Notes: generated from the sequence alone by a model not told the origin. A stretch of 64,000 nt of DNA from Oryzias latipes (GCF_002234675.1 NC_019877.2:1308541-1372540), one strand, 5' to 3'. Counted from the first letter of the stretch, positions 47,521 to 59,950 are shown. Program-made: numbers and translations.

Positions 47521-48370
47521 GAATTAGCTGCTAAAAGAGCTGGTATATATGCGCTCATGGGGGAGGAGTCAGACCTGAAACTGGATGGTATTGTCCACTT
47601 AGCCTACATGGTCTCGAGTCGTTAAGAGTCCTTTGTCCTCAGCTGAGGGTTGGGGAGCCAGTGACTCCCTCCCCAAACTGGTCATCTCTTTCAGCTGTTA
47701 ACGACCCAGGTGGAACTGGTTCGGTTTGTTTGGGTTTCAGAACACGGCCGTAGATGGATGGAAGAATAAACCTGAGACCACCATTCTTATTAAGAGAAGG
47801 TTTATCCTTCTTGACAAAGATGGTTTCTTCCACTCCTCGCTCAAACCATCCTTACTTTAACGAGTGGTTTGTGGCCTTCAGGTGGAGATGCACTGCAGAC
47901 TCAGGTCCACTTGGGTTGGCTCTGCGATGTTGGTAGAGCCGCTTGTGTAGAGGTTGTTTGGTTTCTCCTACTCTTCGATGCAGTTTTCTTTGCAGTGGAT
48001 AGAGTACGCACCATTACTTTGTTTTTAGCTAGGAATTTTGTCCTGTGGATGAACCAGTTGTTGTCTGAGAGTATTAACTGGTTTAAGATGAAACGTTTTT
48101 TGAAAATCCTTTTTAGTTTTTCAGACAGGCCTGCGATAACAGGAATTGGAATACTGTTCCCTTTCGGCTCTTGTTCCTTATTGTCTTGTTTTCTTGTATG
48201 TTGGGATCTGGTGAATGCCCAGTTGGGATATCCATAGGTTTGGCTCCCCAACCCCCAGCTGAGGACAAAGGACTCCTAACGACCCAAAACCATGTAGGCT
48301 AAGTTGATAACACCATCCAGTTTCCTCCCCCATGAGCGCATATATACCAGCTCTTTTACCAGCTTATTCA
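47521..48370 (-). mobile_element. Penelope-like retroelement, 5'-truncated, with inverted terminal repeats
   Basis: Inverted repeats of 130-140 bp (47521-47660 and 48241-48370; both contain gagctggtatatatgcgctc) flank a minus-strand remnant of a Penelope ORF C-terminus. Terminal repeats in inverted orientation are a known outcome of Penelope integration. The left arm has an extra 11 bp (gtcagacctga). Confidence 0.8.
47639..48237 (-). pseudogene. Penelope-like ORF remnant: RT tail and GIY-YIG endonuclease C-terminal half
   Basis: Reading from 48237: GYPNWAFTRSQ and PIPVIAGLSEKLKRIFKK, the linker after RT in Penelope-like elements. Near 47955 in another frame: ETKQPLHKRLYQHRRANPSG and AVHLHLKATNHS, then from about 47836 FERGVEETIFVKKDKPSLN. 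The last blocks are the distal half of a GIY-YIG nuclease, including the ERGVxEAIxVKxxxPSLN signature of this group. A stop (taa after HSLK) and two frame changes inactivate it. The RT catalytic core is missing. Confidence 0.8.
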
Positions 48371-48374
48371 GAAT

Positions 48375-49605
48375 TGACAAAGCCTCTTGGATAAGATGTC
48401 AAACGTCTTCCAACTTTAGAAACTAAGTCCAGATGACAGCCCCTAAACCTACTACTATGATGGTTAAATAATGGTAAATGAATGTATAATAGTGCTGCTG
48501 AGTTCTGGTCATTCTAGTTCTAGTTGCATCTGCAGGTCTTTGCTCAGGCTTCTGGATATTTTAGAGTTAACGTTAAACCAGTTTGTCTTCACGTCTCTCC
48601 ATGACTGAACATCTCTGACATGGAAGAAGCTCAGGGATAGACCTTCAGGTGGAGCGAGGACTAAACATGCTGAAGTTTAGCTGCTAAAATCTGAAACCTG
48701 GAATTTGTGGCTCAAATGTGTATTTTTTTTTTTTAAAGTGCCGGCTGAGTCTAAAATGTTATTTTTGCCCGTTTGTGGCGTGTTTGCTAACAGATGTTTC
48801 TGTGATTTTGTGTCCGTCTGCTGCAGTTACTGACTTGTTGCAGACTCCAGTTGGTCGTAATCCAACATTGTGGATGTTCCTGTTTCTGGTGGCAATAGTT
48901 GGAAACAGCTAATGTTTGTGTTTTCCCACGCCAGAATTCAGCTTGCCTTAGAAATTGCCTCCTCTGCTTGTCCACATGGTGGTAACAGCTGCTCCCCTCA
49001 CACTCCTTCATTTGCCCTCCCCCTTCATGCTCTCCATCATATAGTCTCCACAGGAGTTTCTGGCTGTCAGCCTCCTCATTCTGCAGAACACCTTTACCCT
49101 CCGTCCAACACGCATCCTCATTCGTCTTCATTCTGTCACTGTTTGTTAACGGATGCTGGCTCGATAAGATCAAATAACACGGCCTTTATGCCGTCAGGTC
49201 AGACTAAAGTTTTTCTACAACTTTTTTACTGTATCCATAAATTCTCCAAAACTCCTGCAAAGCCTGAAATGTCTCAGTTTGGCCTGTTTGTTCCGGACAG
49301 TCAAGACAAAAGCTTCTTCTTTGAAGTTTTGTTGGTCATTTTTATGATTTGCTAAACCTATCCTGGGTCCATATTTACTTCATGTTCTTTAAAGACGTCT
49401 CAGGCTTTGGCTGCTGATTAAACATGACGTTGTTCAGATAGACGCCACCTGTGAGCCGTCAGAATCGGAGCAGACTCTGGCTGATGGGCAGATGAGGCAG
49501 CAGACCATAAAAACCCTCTTCTGTTGAGGTCTAAATCGATGATGTCTGTGACGCGTAGCCCTGAAAACGAGCTTTAACATTGGAAAATTTGCCTAACGCT
49601 ATCAC
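48375..49605. other. Region without recognisable genes
   Basis: Open frames at 48787-49173 (minus) and 48870-49355 (plus) overlap each other and show no domain. I see nothing else. Confidence 0.5.
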
Positions 49606-49609
49606 ACTC

Positions 49610-50130
49610 CTTTAAAGTCTCACTCTGATCTTCTGTTGATCTATTTTCAAAGCGTTCCCAGGGGTCTTTCAATTATGATTATGCTGTTTTTAGCCAAAAT
49701 CCCCCCCAAAGTTTGATGTTTTCTTTGGACATAGTTTCAGACCAGCAGGAATTTATCACAAATTCACCTCTGAGTTGTGGGCGGGACTAACTCTGTCCCC
49801 CATCCCTTCCCCGTCGTTGAGATCTGTTCACACGGTCTCCCTATAGCTTAAAGCCTCAACCTATTATTAAGGGTTCAACATAAATAGCAGGAAATATCGC
49901 AGCTATCCATCCGTCCAGTTCTGATCCAGATTCCAGCTCAGACGGAAAAAAACTGAGACGTTCATGGATCTGTTTGACAGTGGACATTCAGAAAGGGGCG
50001 GAGCTTCTAGCCTGCCATCGTATTTTCTAAGTCACAAATGTAATGTTTTTTAAACGCCAATTTGAATAAGGAAACACTCAGAAATACAATTTTAAACTTC
50101 ATTTTCTTTAGATTTGTCCTCCATCTTAAA
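49610..50130 (+). repeat. Dispersed fish repeat, copy 2 of 3
   Basis: Contains gagttgtgggcgggacta, gatccagattccagctcaga, gttcatggatctgtttgaca, gaaaggggcggagc and ttgtcctccatctt in the same order as 59460-59930. Limits are approximate. Confidence 0.7.
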
Positions 50131-50134
50131 AAAA

Positions 50135-53100
50135 AACAACAAAAAAACAACAACAAAAGAACATGTTAGAAACACCAAAAAAAACATTTTTATGCGAGTG
50201 GGTCGTCTAGAGAGGAAATCTGAAGAGCAGCAGTGGGACGGAAGGTTGATTAACCTTTTGGGTAGAGGGGTCTCTGTTGTCAAAGTTTATTTCATTTGTC
50301 GTCTCCGTTTCTCACATATAAATCTGGGGGAGATCTTTAGGAAAAAAAGACTTTTCTGCAAAAACTGTGGCGTTAATCTGTCTTCAGAGTAAAACAGAAA
50401 CTGGAATAAAGAGCTAATTCCATAAAAAAGACCGTTTTGACCCTTTCTTCACACAGACACCGGTCTGTGTAAAGGATTACTTTATAGTATGGTATTAGTA
50501 GGACACATGGGATAAAGTAAAAGTACATGAAGTTCAGTAGTTTTCCTCCAAGTGCTAAGTTTTTTATTGAAGCAGTCCATTAAAGAAGAAAGTCATTTCT
50601 GCAGCATGAATCAGTTGTTTCCGCAGTTTGTTCAACCAGAGAAAAGAGAATGCGTCCCGTCGGGTGGGGGGGGGTGGGGGGGATCAATACTTTGCTTTGT
50701 TCGCTGTCATAAAACAGCTTTGCAAAATCTCCAATTAACAAACAGTCTGCCAGCGCAGCAGCATCTGTCTGAGGTCTGGGAGGATGATTAGTGCATCAGA
50801 TGCTCAGATTGACCGGGACAAGCCTGCTTTTCACAGTTCCGCTCTCGGAAATCTGATCTACTGGAAAGCAGAGTTTGAGAAAAGGAAACAGTGTGATGAC
50901 ACTCGGGGCTGGAGATAACGAGGTTTCGTCTTGGGTGTTAAACCTAAATGGACTCAGTCTCGGCCAGGCCTTCATTATTCAGAGAGATGCGCTTCACTCT
51001 GCTTTGGATCCTCTTTGGGAAACTGGCGAGTGCAAAGCGCAGCTCACGACTGCAGGATAAGTCAGAAAGCAGAAAGGACAAAAGACATTTATGGGAGAGA
51101 GAGACCGAACATTCCTGACATCAGAAGGAGATCCAGTGAGATAAGAGGGATAGGTATGATGGTGATAGATCAGCTGCTTTTCTACGTTTGTTTTATTTCT
51201 TAAATCACAAAGGAACCAACCTAAAGCCGCATTAGAAAAACGGGCATTTCCAGCTGTGATTGTTCTCTTCATGCCCATCAGAGTAGATGCTGGTTCTTGT
51301 TGGTCGTCTTTGAAATCAACATAAAGAAAATGCTGCTCTGAGGGGATCTGTAAAAACCAACAGGATGGACAAAGCAGTGATAATCCATCTGAAACTGCTG
51401 GACAAACACAGCTGATTTGCTGATTCCCCAGAGAAATATCCATGAAGCCCCAGGATATATGGTCTGCTTTGTTTTCTTTTACATAACGGGGGGGGGGGCT
51501 ATAGAAGATTTGAAAACTCACAGGACACCGGCAACATCGTGGGACTTTAACTTTACTTGGGGGCTGGATCATTTTGAAATCAGAAGAATTTACAGAAATT
51601 CAACTTTGGTTAGTTTTCTGAAAAGAATTCTCAGATTCTAATCATTGAAAGCTGAATTTCACTTCACTCATTAATGGTGTCACCATGACTGTGATAATGT
51701 TCTCCTCGATTACCTCCACTCTGACGGAGCTGTGACTTGACTCCCCAAAGCAGCCTATGGGAGGCTTTGGTACGACCCAGTCATGTGTGACTGTGTCTGA
51801 GAACTGATGTCATCCAGAGAAAATGGTTTACTTTTGGCTCCAACCAAATGAAGTAAATTCAGTCGCCATTTCTTGCGATATGTTCATCCATGTTGGAACC
51901 AGAAGTCGTCAGCAAGCACTGATTAGTCCAAGTGGGTCGCAGTTTCTGTGGCAACCACTCTCACCAATCAGGAGTGAGCTTGTTGGGGGGGCTACACCCC
52001 TACCACTTGAAATCTGTCAAATGTGGACGTAAGAGGCCAGCTGGCTCCACCCACTTTAATTGAGCCATCTGATTGGTCAGTTTATAACTTGAACTACATA
52101 AAAATATCATAAAAAATAAAGAATTATCAAAAAATATTACAAAAAAGATAGCTCTGACCAACAGAATGACTGAGTAACAGGTGTTTATAGAAGTCAACGG
52201 AATTATGGCTTCTTGGAACTACTTCCTGTTTGGAACAGCAGGGGGGCGGGGTCACTCAGTCCAGTTCTTACATACAGTACAGTAAATGATTTGAACCCAT
52301 GACTTTACATTCTCAAACTGGACACTCCACTACTGTGCCATTTAGCATAATAACAGACGGGGACTCATGCATTAGAAGTCGGTCCTGCTGTCACAGAGTC
52401 CCGCCTCCATGCAGGACGCCACATCACTTCAAGCTTTTCTGATGCATTTAAAAACTTTTATGGGACTTGAACCCTGTGCCCCCACCCTCTAGACACATTA
52501 GTCATGAACACTGTCCCAAAATTCTGTAATGATGATTATCATCCCCAGAGAAGCAAAACATATTATTGTTTCTGTGGATTAATGGTCTGGATAGCAGCCC
52601 TTTGACTAAAAATGGTGGATTTCCAAAAGTTTCCGTTTACCATGGGAGTCATGGCTTCACATAATCCAGGGGTCAACCAGCCCACGATCCTTCAGACATT
52701 AGTCAGATCCCAGTGAAGTTATGTGGTGACCTCACAAAGGCCTTCAGGACGAAGAGGAGGAGGAGGAGGAGGTGGTGTTTCAGTGTTAATCCAGCTTGTT
52801 TCGTCCACTGAAACCAAAACCCAAATGTCAGGGAAAATCTAAAGGAAGCTTTAAGGAATTATGAGATGGACACAGGACACAGGGCTTTGGCTGCAAAGTG
52901 TTAAATTGGGATATTTTCACATTTTTGCACAACATGTGAAAAGAAAACTTTAGTTTGAACAATTTTCACATAATTTCACAAACACGGCTTAAGTCTACAA
53001 TCACAACTGAGGTTTTGTTGACCTTTGAAATTTCCAGAAAGAAGAAAGAAAAAAAAAAGCACTTTTAGTTCATTCTGCAGTTGGCAGATTTTAAATGACG

Positions 53101-53185
53101 TTAGCATGGCGAGCTCGCAGCGTGGCGATTTTCTGTTGCCTGCACATTTTGAAGATTAAGATCAACTTTATTAATCCCCGTTGGG
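50135..53185. other. Region without recognisable genes
   Basis: About 51870-52260 (ccatgttggaaccagaag, then cactttaattgagccatctg) may be a further dispersed repeat. 52280-52330 resembles a tRNA-like tail (gatttgaacccatgactt). No coding exon is supported. Confidence 0.4.
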
Positions 53186-53310
53186 AAATTCACTACTTAC
53201 TGGAATGTTGTGATAAGTTAATAAATGAATCGTTGACTTAAGCTGAATGAAACGCTATAACAGACAATATGAACATGTTAGGAATGTGGGCGTGGTTATC
53301 CGACGATCAA
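53155..53310. repeat. LINE-tail relic followed by a dispersed repeat shared with 41-42 kb
   Basis: 53155-53195 (agatcaactttattaatccc, cgttgggaaattcac) is a typical fish LINE 3'-end motif. 53220-53310 matches both flanks of the Tigger-like insertion at 41397-42166 and gives the empty-site version. Confidence 0.6.
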
Positions 53311-54796
53311 GAAATAAAATGGTTGCTATGGAGATAAAACCAACAGAAAAGGAGCCTTTTTATTTTATCTTTTTTATGGGGGAGAGTGAGGGGAGGGGAG
53401 CAGCCGTTCAGCCAATGAGGGCAGTTCAAAAGGGGTAATAGAGGCGGGGTCCAGGGTGGAAAGTGCCTGTGAGCCATTGAACGCCGTTTGCAGCTTTAAT
53501 TTCATTTTCTGTTGTGTTCTTCAACAGCTGTAGAGCTGAGTAATACGTGTATTTATCCTGGGAACAGGAGGTTTTTGGAGCATCCTGAAAATCAATAAGA
53601 TCATGAGCATTGAAGAAGATGAGGATCATAGAGGTGTGATGGCTTTACAGATGGGAATTGGGCTCCATTCTCTCTATTTTCCCTTGTATTCAGAAAATGG
53701 CTGGTTAGTTTCTTCACTTTTATTGCGTTATTCTTTAACCATCTGTTGTGTCGCCCCAGATAGCTTAGGTTGTCAGGAGCTGAAGGTGTTTGATTCTTTT
53801 GAGATTCCCCGATAAATTGAAGGCCCGCTATTGGCTGTGACGATGTCGGATGAAACAAGCAGAACTGATGGATAAAAATTGGAAAAAGCATTTTCTGGTG
53901 TCTGCGATCTGCCTTTCACACATTTCTCTGTTCAGTGGAGCTTCGTGGTGTCATTTCAGTAGAAACCAGGGAAACGGGGGCTGCAGATGAGCTGTGGACA
54001 CACCGCTGGACCGCAGAGTCTTTGGAGTCTCAACAGCTGTGGTTTCTGCACAGACTCTGCAGTGACGGTTCTAGTGTTTAAATTCATATTTTCATCCAAT
54101 ATTTAAAACAAAACAATGGGATTTTCCAATACTGAAACTTGTGTTTGAGACCTCAACTAATATGTGTTTTTTATCAAAGGGAGCAGATGTTTTACCTTTG
54201 TGTTTAGTTTTTTGTTTTTTTTAGAAATCTTTGTATTATGAGAAAATGGACTAATTTACCTGTTTTTTTCTCCTGTCTGATTATCAGAAACTATTTCCTG
54301 AATACTGAGACAGAAATGTGTTTTTTTTTAAATCACAAAGCTGAATGGAAACCCCAACTTTGATTGAACTTGGCTCGTTTGAAACCATCAGGAAAGACTT
54401 GAACTTCCTGTTTGAAGGAGGTTTTAAACTCAAATCAGCTGTAGCAACAGCAGGTTACCGGGTAACCACTAAACTCTGTTCATTCCAGCACAAAACAACC
54501 TAATGTGACCATCAGAAAACGTCTGTTTCAATACCTTTACGACAGGTTTTGAAGGTGAACTTTTATGAATTTGTGTTGATTTTATGTGAGAGGTCCATTT
54601 CTGGTAAGTCCATCATATTTAGCCAAGATGGCAACAACCATAGAGCTGAAAGACCGGATTCAAATCAGCTCAGTTCAAATATACATACAGTGTCCGCTCG
54701 TCTGGCGTCACACTTCCGTTGTAAATCTAACCTGCGACAGCAAAATCTGCTAAATAGTCATCTTTATGTTTTACAATATTTCCTATCCTCATTCCC

Positions 54797-55190
54797 ACTG
54801 AGCGGTAAGGTATGGTCTGGTTTAGAGCGGTCCAGGTCGTTCAGGCGGGCAACAACAACAACGGAAGTCATCCAGCAGCTCCTGTTTCCGCTTGGCTTTT
54901 GGTTCTTCATAAATACAAAGCATTTCATGTTGTTTGAGAGACGATCGTGGGCGGCGAAGAAAAATACAGTCGCTTTCCTGGCGCTTTCTTATTTCCTGAT
55001 TACCTTCAGCCAATCATCGGGGTTCAACAGTAGCTCCGCCCCAACCAGTCCGTTCCTTTTTTCTATGGACTACAACCAACGGGGGCTCAAAAATAATACA
55101 GCTCGGTCTGGCTTAGTGGCTCCGTTTTATAAAGGCAAAGATCAAAACACCAGACTGGACTGGATTGTACTGTACCACTCAAAGGAAAGG
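54797..55190. mobile_element. Probable DNA-transposon MITE
   Basis: The left end (tgagcggtaaggtatggtct) and, in reverse complement, the right end (tgagtggtacagtacaatcc) form an imperfect inverted repeat about 390 bp apart. The apparent 242-codon frame at 54549-55277 runs through it and shows no domain. The superfamily is unclear. Confidence 0.45.
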
Positions 55191-57005
55191 AGGCCTAATT
55201 GTTTCAAGGCTGTAAAATTCCTCACTGCACACTTTCTACACTTTTCTCTCTTAAACTCAAAGTTCAAACTTTTGTAGAAAAATACGTCCAGAATTACAGA
55301 ACTAAAAAAAAGATCTATTCGCGATCGGAGGTTTATGTAAAAGATTCTACAAAGGAAACGAGTCACGAAGGAGATTGATTGACAAGGTCCACAACCAATC
55401 AGGACGCAGAACACAATGTACTGCAAAAAGAAAGCTTGGAAAATTGCACACAAAGACAAAAAAAAATATTCAGAAAAACTGCTGGACTGAGAAAGATGAA
55501 CCTCATTATAGAGAGGGAATACCAGAATACTGCACTTAAACTGAATTACAACAATTTGGGAAATTTCTATGAAAACTAATTAACTAATTACTGAACTTTT
55601 ACTAAATCTGAAACGATAATTTTTGTGTAATTTGTCGTGTAATGAAAATATTCAGGAAATGTTTTGTTCAGAATCAATATTTTATTTATCCCAGGTGGAA
55701 ATTACATAATTAATAATACTAATAACAATACTTCACACTGAGTGAGGCTCAGTGCAGTGTTTAATTAGACGAAGTGATTGCAAATGAAAGTCAGGTGTGA
55801 GGCATCCAGGAAGTGTGCGCTGGGGTTGCTGGGAGATGAAGTGCATTCAGAACTCTGGAGACGGTTCCCGCTGTAGACCAGAGGGGGGGACAGAGTTCTG
55901 GCTTCTGACACCACCCTTGATTCATTTACGTCTCACATTTCTCCTATATTTGTCTTTTCTTTTTTTTTTTTTTTTTTCCCCCAGATCTTCGTTTAATGAT
56001 GAATCTTGAGCAGACATCAGCTTCGGTGACATTCATCCTTTGAATAAAACATGTTTGGTGCATCCATATCGCCACATTTCAAACAGAATTTCATGTCGTT
56101 ATGAACTAATATTCATGTTTTCTGACTTTTCAAGATCACTTTGGTCATTTTTTTAAGAAGATCAATAAAGGTGGCCTTTAAATAATGATGTTTTGTGAGT
56201 TAAACAAGCACAGAGACAGCACATTTCCTAGTAAAACATCCACTGCCATCTCTTCTCACTAAATGTGCTCGTTGCCCTCTCTCTGTCCTTTCCCATGTGT
56301 CACTGTGGGCGCAATTAAGTGTGGAAACGACTCCTGGAACTGGAAATATCTGCAACAGTCTGCTGCGTTTCCTCATCCATCGTGAGCTCAGCCTGACTGT
56401 AGTAGACGTACATTAGTGCTCCTTAACCTCCTTCCAGGATGCCTCACATTTCACCAGGGTGACCTTTCAAACACTCAAAGCCAGCGTGCACACGGACTCC
56501 CACTGCGGCGGGATCCGGCCCGCGGTACGACCTCATCCTCCTGCTGGGAGGCCTCAGTCGCCGTCAAGCCTCAGAGCGGGGGGGTTGTGCAATAGTGGAT
56601 TGTTTTTTTGCCATCACCTTTGAGTGGCAGCTCCCCCTGACATGTTTACGTGCAGTCAGATCTGCGCTGGTCTGATGGCAATTTGTGTCCGTTTGACTCC
56701 ATCATAAAGGCAATTCTGTGCCGCCAGGCGGATTTATAGCACTCTCATTCATCAGTGTCATTTTTCCATCCCCCATTTATCATTTCACTCCTGCCTCCAA
56801 TATGCACCTCCAGCTTCATGATTCATTGTGGATTTAGGAAAAATGAGTTTATGAGCAGTTGGAGAGTTTGACAACACGGACAAACGTGTGGGGTGAACCG
56901 ATCCAACCCTGGAACACGGAGGCAGCAGGTCCGACAAGGAATTCCCCAAAAACGGTTGCAGCAGCAGGAGGTTTCAGCCGATTCAAATGTTTATGCTTCA
57001 GAGGG
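55190..57005. other. Region without recognisable genes
   Basis: Only short frames without domains. 55672-55715 is a LINE-tail-like relic (tattttatttatcccaggtg). Confidence 0.45.
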
Positions 57006-57009
57006 CGAC

Positions 57010-57662
57010 CAAGTCACAAGAAGTCTCAAGTCTTTGTCCTCAGGTCCTGAGTCAAACTAGTCCCAAGTCTAAGCAGGCAATTCCTAATTCAAAACCAACA
57101 GGTCCCAAGTCAAGGCAAGTCAAAGCACTCAAGTCCCAAGTCAAAGCAGGCAAGTCCCAAGTCAAGATCAAAAAGTCCCAATTCAAGACCAACAAGTCCC
57201 AAGTCAAAACAAGTCAAAGCAGGCAAGTCCCAAGTCAAAGTATGCAGGTCCCAAGTCAAGACCGAAAAGTCCCAAGTCAAGCCAAGTCAAAGCAGGCAAG
57301 TCCCAAGTCAAAGTATGCAGGTCCCAAGTCAAGACCGAAAAGTCCCAATTCAAGACCAACAAGTCCCAAGTCAAGACAAGTCAAAGCAGGCAAGTCCCAA
57401 GTCAAGACCGAAAGGTTCCAATTCAAGACCAACAAGTCCCAAGTCAAGACAAGTCAAAGCAGGCAAGTCCCAAGTCAAGACCGAAAGGTTCCAATTCAAG
57501 ACCAACAAGTCCCAAGTCAAGACAAGTCAAAGCACGCAAGTCCCAAGTCAAAGCAGGCAAGTCCCAAGTCAAAGCAGGCAAGTCCCAAGTCAAAGTATGC
57601 AGGTCCCAAGTCAAGACCAACAAGTCCCAAGTCAAGACTGACAGGTCTCTATTCAAGTCCAA
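57010..57662. repeat. Minisatellite built from caagtcccaagtcaag-type units
   Basis: More than 40 variants of a heptamer-like caagtc(c) word are arranged in longer composite units (for example agtcaaagcaggcaagtccc recurring many times). Both strands stay open: 56987-57691 plus and 57662-57444 minus. This follows from the repeat, not from a gene. The (tcaag)n word also forms the L2-like LINE tail at 2857-2885. Confidence 0.95.
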
Positions 57663-57668
57663 GTACTA

Positions 57669-57713
57669 CTTTCGAGTCCCTTCGAAAGTAGTACTTTCGA
57701 AGGGACTCGAAAG
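57669..57713. repeat. 45-bp palindrome at the minisatellite edge
   Basis: Arms of 22 bp (57669-57690 and 57692-57713) are perfect reverse complements around a single base at 57691. The arm reads ctttcgagtcccttcgaaag followed by ta. Confidence 0.97.
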
Positions 57714-57719
57714 TACTAC

Positions 57720-59040
57720 TTTCAAGCAAGAATATTTGTTTATTTTGTACAGTTAAGACTCACAGTTTCAATACGGATTAAAATCTTTTTTTTCCAGATG
57801 TATATCAGACTTGATTTGTGTTTTATTCCCAAATGTGTATTCCCTTTTATTTTTAACGAGTCAATTTTATTTTAATTAAATCTAACTGCATTTTTATTTC
57901 CAAAAGTTGAATGACTAATATTTAAAGTTTAATTATTGCTAAATTATTATTTGTTAAGTTTGATTGTAAAACTTTGAATGTGACTGAATTCTGGGTTCCA
58001 TGTGTTTGTGTTTATTAAGAAGCTCAACAGAAACTGAAACTTTCTAAAGAGTATTAAAGAAGGAAAACTACTTTAATACTGCTGCACAAATATGTTGGTA
58101 AAGAGATTAAAAAACCATGTTTGTTAACAGAATGTCCCATCAGGCTGTTTTCCCGTTACTTTGCTGTGATTTGAAGCCTCAGGGGAGGATCTACAAGCTC
58201 TTATGAAACTTGCGTCTGAAATGTTTCCTTCTCACAGGGATGTCAGACAGAAAAATGCAGAAAGAGGTTCACTAAATTGCTTTCATTAAGTTTGCTATGT
58301 TTTTGTAACACAGATCATTTGTTATTGGGACTCTGAACAATCTTCCACTAGAGGTTTCTAAAGTGGTACTAAAGACAAATCCCTTTTCATCTGATTTTTC
58401 CCTCTCTTCATAATCTGCATTAGCTTCCATTTCTCTTCATCGGTGGAGGTTCTGCACAGAAATGTGGCGTGTAGTCCGGCATTCCTTCTGTATGCACTGT
58501 ACTCGGCCAATAAATCTGATTCTGCCTCTGCTTTCAGTCGTGCCGCCTCTTTTCTCCTCTCAGTGTCTGATTGAGTCCATTGAGCATCCGTCTCTGCAGG
58601 CGCAGAGAAAAGCCGGCCCGTCCTTTTCACACGTGACAGGAGGACAATGAGTCCACGCTTTGGCTGTCGGTCCTCGAGCTTTGACTTTTGGGTTTTCTTC
58701 ATTTGATTGTGGGATTCATGAGAACAAACGTGGACAGTTGAGGCTTTCCAAACTTTGAGGCACAAAAAAGCATGTCCTGCATCTCACAGAGAAAATACAG
58801 ACTTAGGAGTGAAAATGCAATCAGCAAGCCTGCATATTCCCAAAGAAAGTGGACTGAATGGAATGGTTTAACTTTGAAATGGTGTCATTCCCTGTCTATA
58901 ACGCAACACTTCCAAAATAAATCAACTTTGACAAGTTTTACTTCATTTAAAAATCAATTCAAAGTCCCACTCCGACTATCCTGAGATCTAGTTCACTAAA
59001 GTTCATAGTGTCTGTATTTTCTGAGGCGGAGTCACCTGGA
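57720..59040. other. Region without recognisable genes
   Basis: The minus-strand frame at 58765-58358 (135 codons, charged) has no recognisable domain or splice context that I can support. Nothing else is seen. Confidence 0.45.
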
Positions 59041-59044
59041 GTCA

Positions 59045-59215
59045 CATTATGGATTGGGAAAAGGCCAAAGTCCTCCGCACTCAGGACAACAAACACCACA
59101 GATGGATTATGGAGCCGGTGGAAATCCGAGAGCGAACCCAATCTTCCATGAATCAGGATGAGGGGGCCGTCATGCTCTATCACACCTGGAGCAACATCCT
59201 CCAGCAGAAAACAGA
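59045..59215 (+). pseudogene. Penelope-like endonuclease C-terminal relic
   Basis: The frame MDWEKAKVLRTQDNKHHRWI, then EPVEIRERTQSSMNQDEGAV and YHTWSNILQQ, follows the pattern DWExAKV...RxxxEAIEIRKR...MNRDEGxxxLxHxWxxxL. That pattern ends GIY-YIG-bearing Penelope/Poseidon-type retroelements. It is short, and nothing upstream is recognisable. The family assignment rests on recall of the motif, not on a search. Confidence 0.5.
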
Positions 59216-59439
59216 CATCCAGCTGGACAGATGACTCAGGCCGTATTCATCTATTTTTATATACGTCACATCACTACCATCTGATGGCGACTCAGACGCA
59301 AGACAGCCGTCCAAACATGTCAGGTATGTGGAAGAAAACACAACCGTGTCTGATAGAAGAACCCAAGAAGTCAGTTATCCTCAGATCCATTTGTAAAGCA
59401 TTCCTAGTGTTCTTTTAATTAGAAACAACACACTTGTGT

Positions 59440-59950
59440 CTTTTTCTGGGACAGAATCTGCAGAGTAACAGGAGATCATCAGAAATTCACCCGAGTTGTG
59501 GGCGGGACTGTTGGTGTGGAGTAAGCAGCGAGACCATCCATTCACGCTCTCTCACGCTAGCTTACAGCCCCTCACACCCCAAAACCTAACTTTAGCGGTG
59601 AAACAAAAATGGCAGCGATATCAGATCTATCCATCCGAACACGTTAGATCCAGATTCCAGCTCAGAGGAGGAAAACAAAGACGCTCATGGATCTATTTGT
59701 CTGACAGTGAATGCATCAGAATGGGGCGGAGCAGGGAGCTGGTGGTCTGCCATGGTAACTTGAATGTCACACCTTCAAGCTTTTCAATTGGCATTTTTCC
59801 ATCTGCTCCTGATTCACCACGATTTGAATTAAGACACTCAGAAATCCTCTTAATTTTAATTCTCTTCATAAATGTCCTCCATCATCAGAGGAATGCTACC
59901 AAAAACAAAATAAAAAACACGTTTTTCAGCTTTGGTCATAAAAAGCACTA
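59440..59950 (+). repeat. Dispersed fish repeat, copy 3 of 3
   Basis: Same orientation as the 49.6-50.1 kb copy and opposite to the 45.5-46.1 kb copy. Shared blocks include gagttgtgggcgggact, ctatccatccgaacacg, gatccagattccagctcaga and gtcctccatcatcaga. Confidence 0.7.

Noticed and set aside
54549-55277. 242-codon open frame as a gene
   Set aside because: It runs through an imperfect inverted-repeat element, has no recognisable domain and no splice or start context.
57010-57662. CRISPR-like array or 234-codon Ser/Lys/Gln repeat protein
   Set aside because: Units vary continuously with no unique spacers and both strands are open. It is a eukaryotic minisatellite, and this is a vertebrate genome.
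58358-58765. 135-codon charged frame on the minus strand as a coding exon
   Set aside because: No family recognised, no supporting splice sites found, and the composition is compatible with chance.
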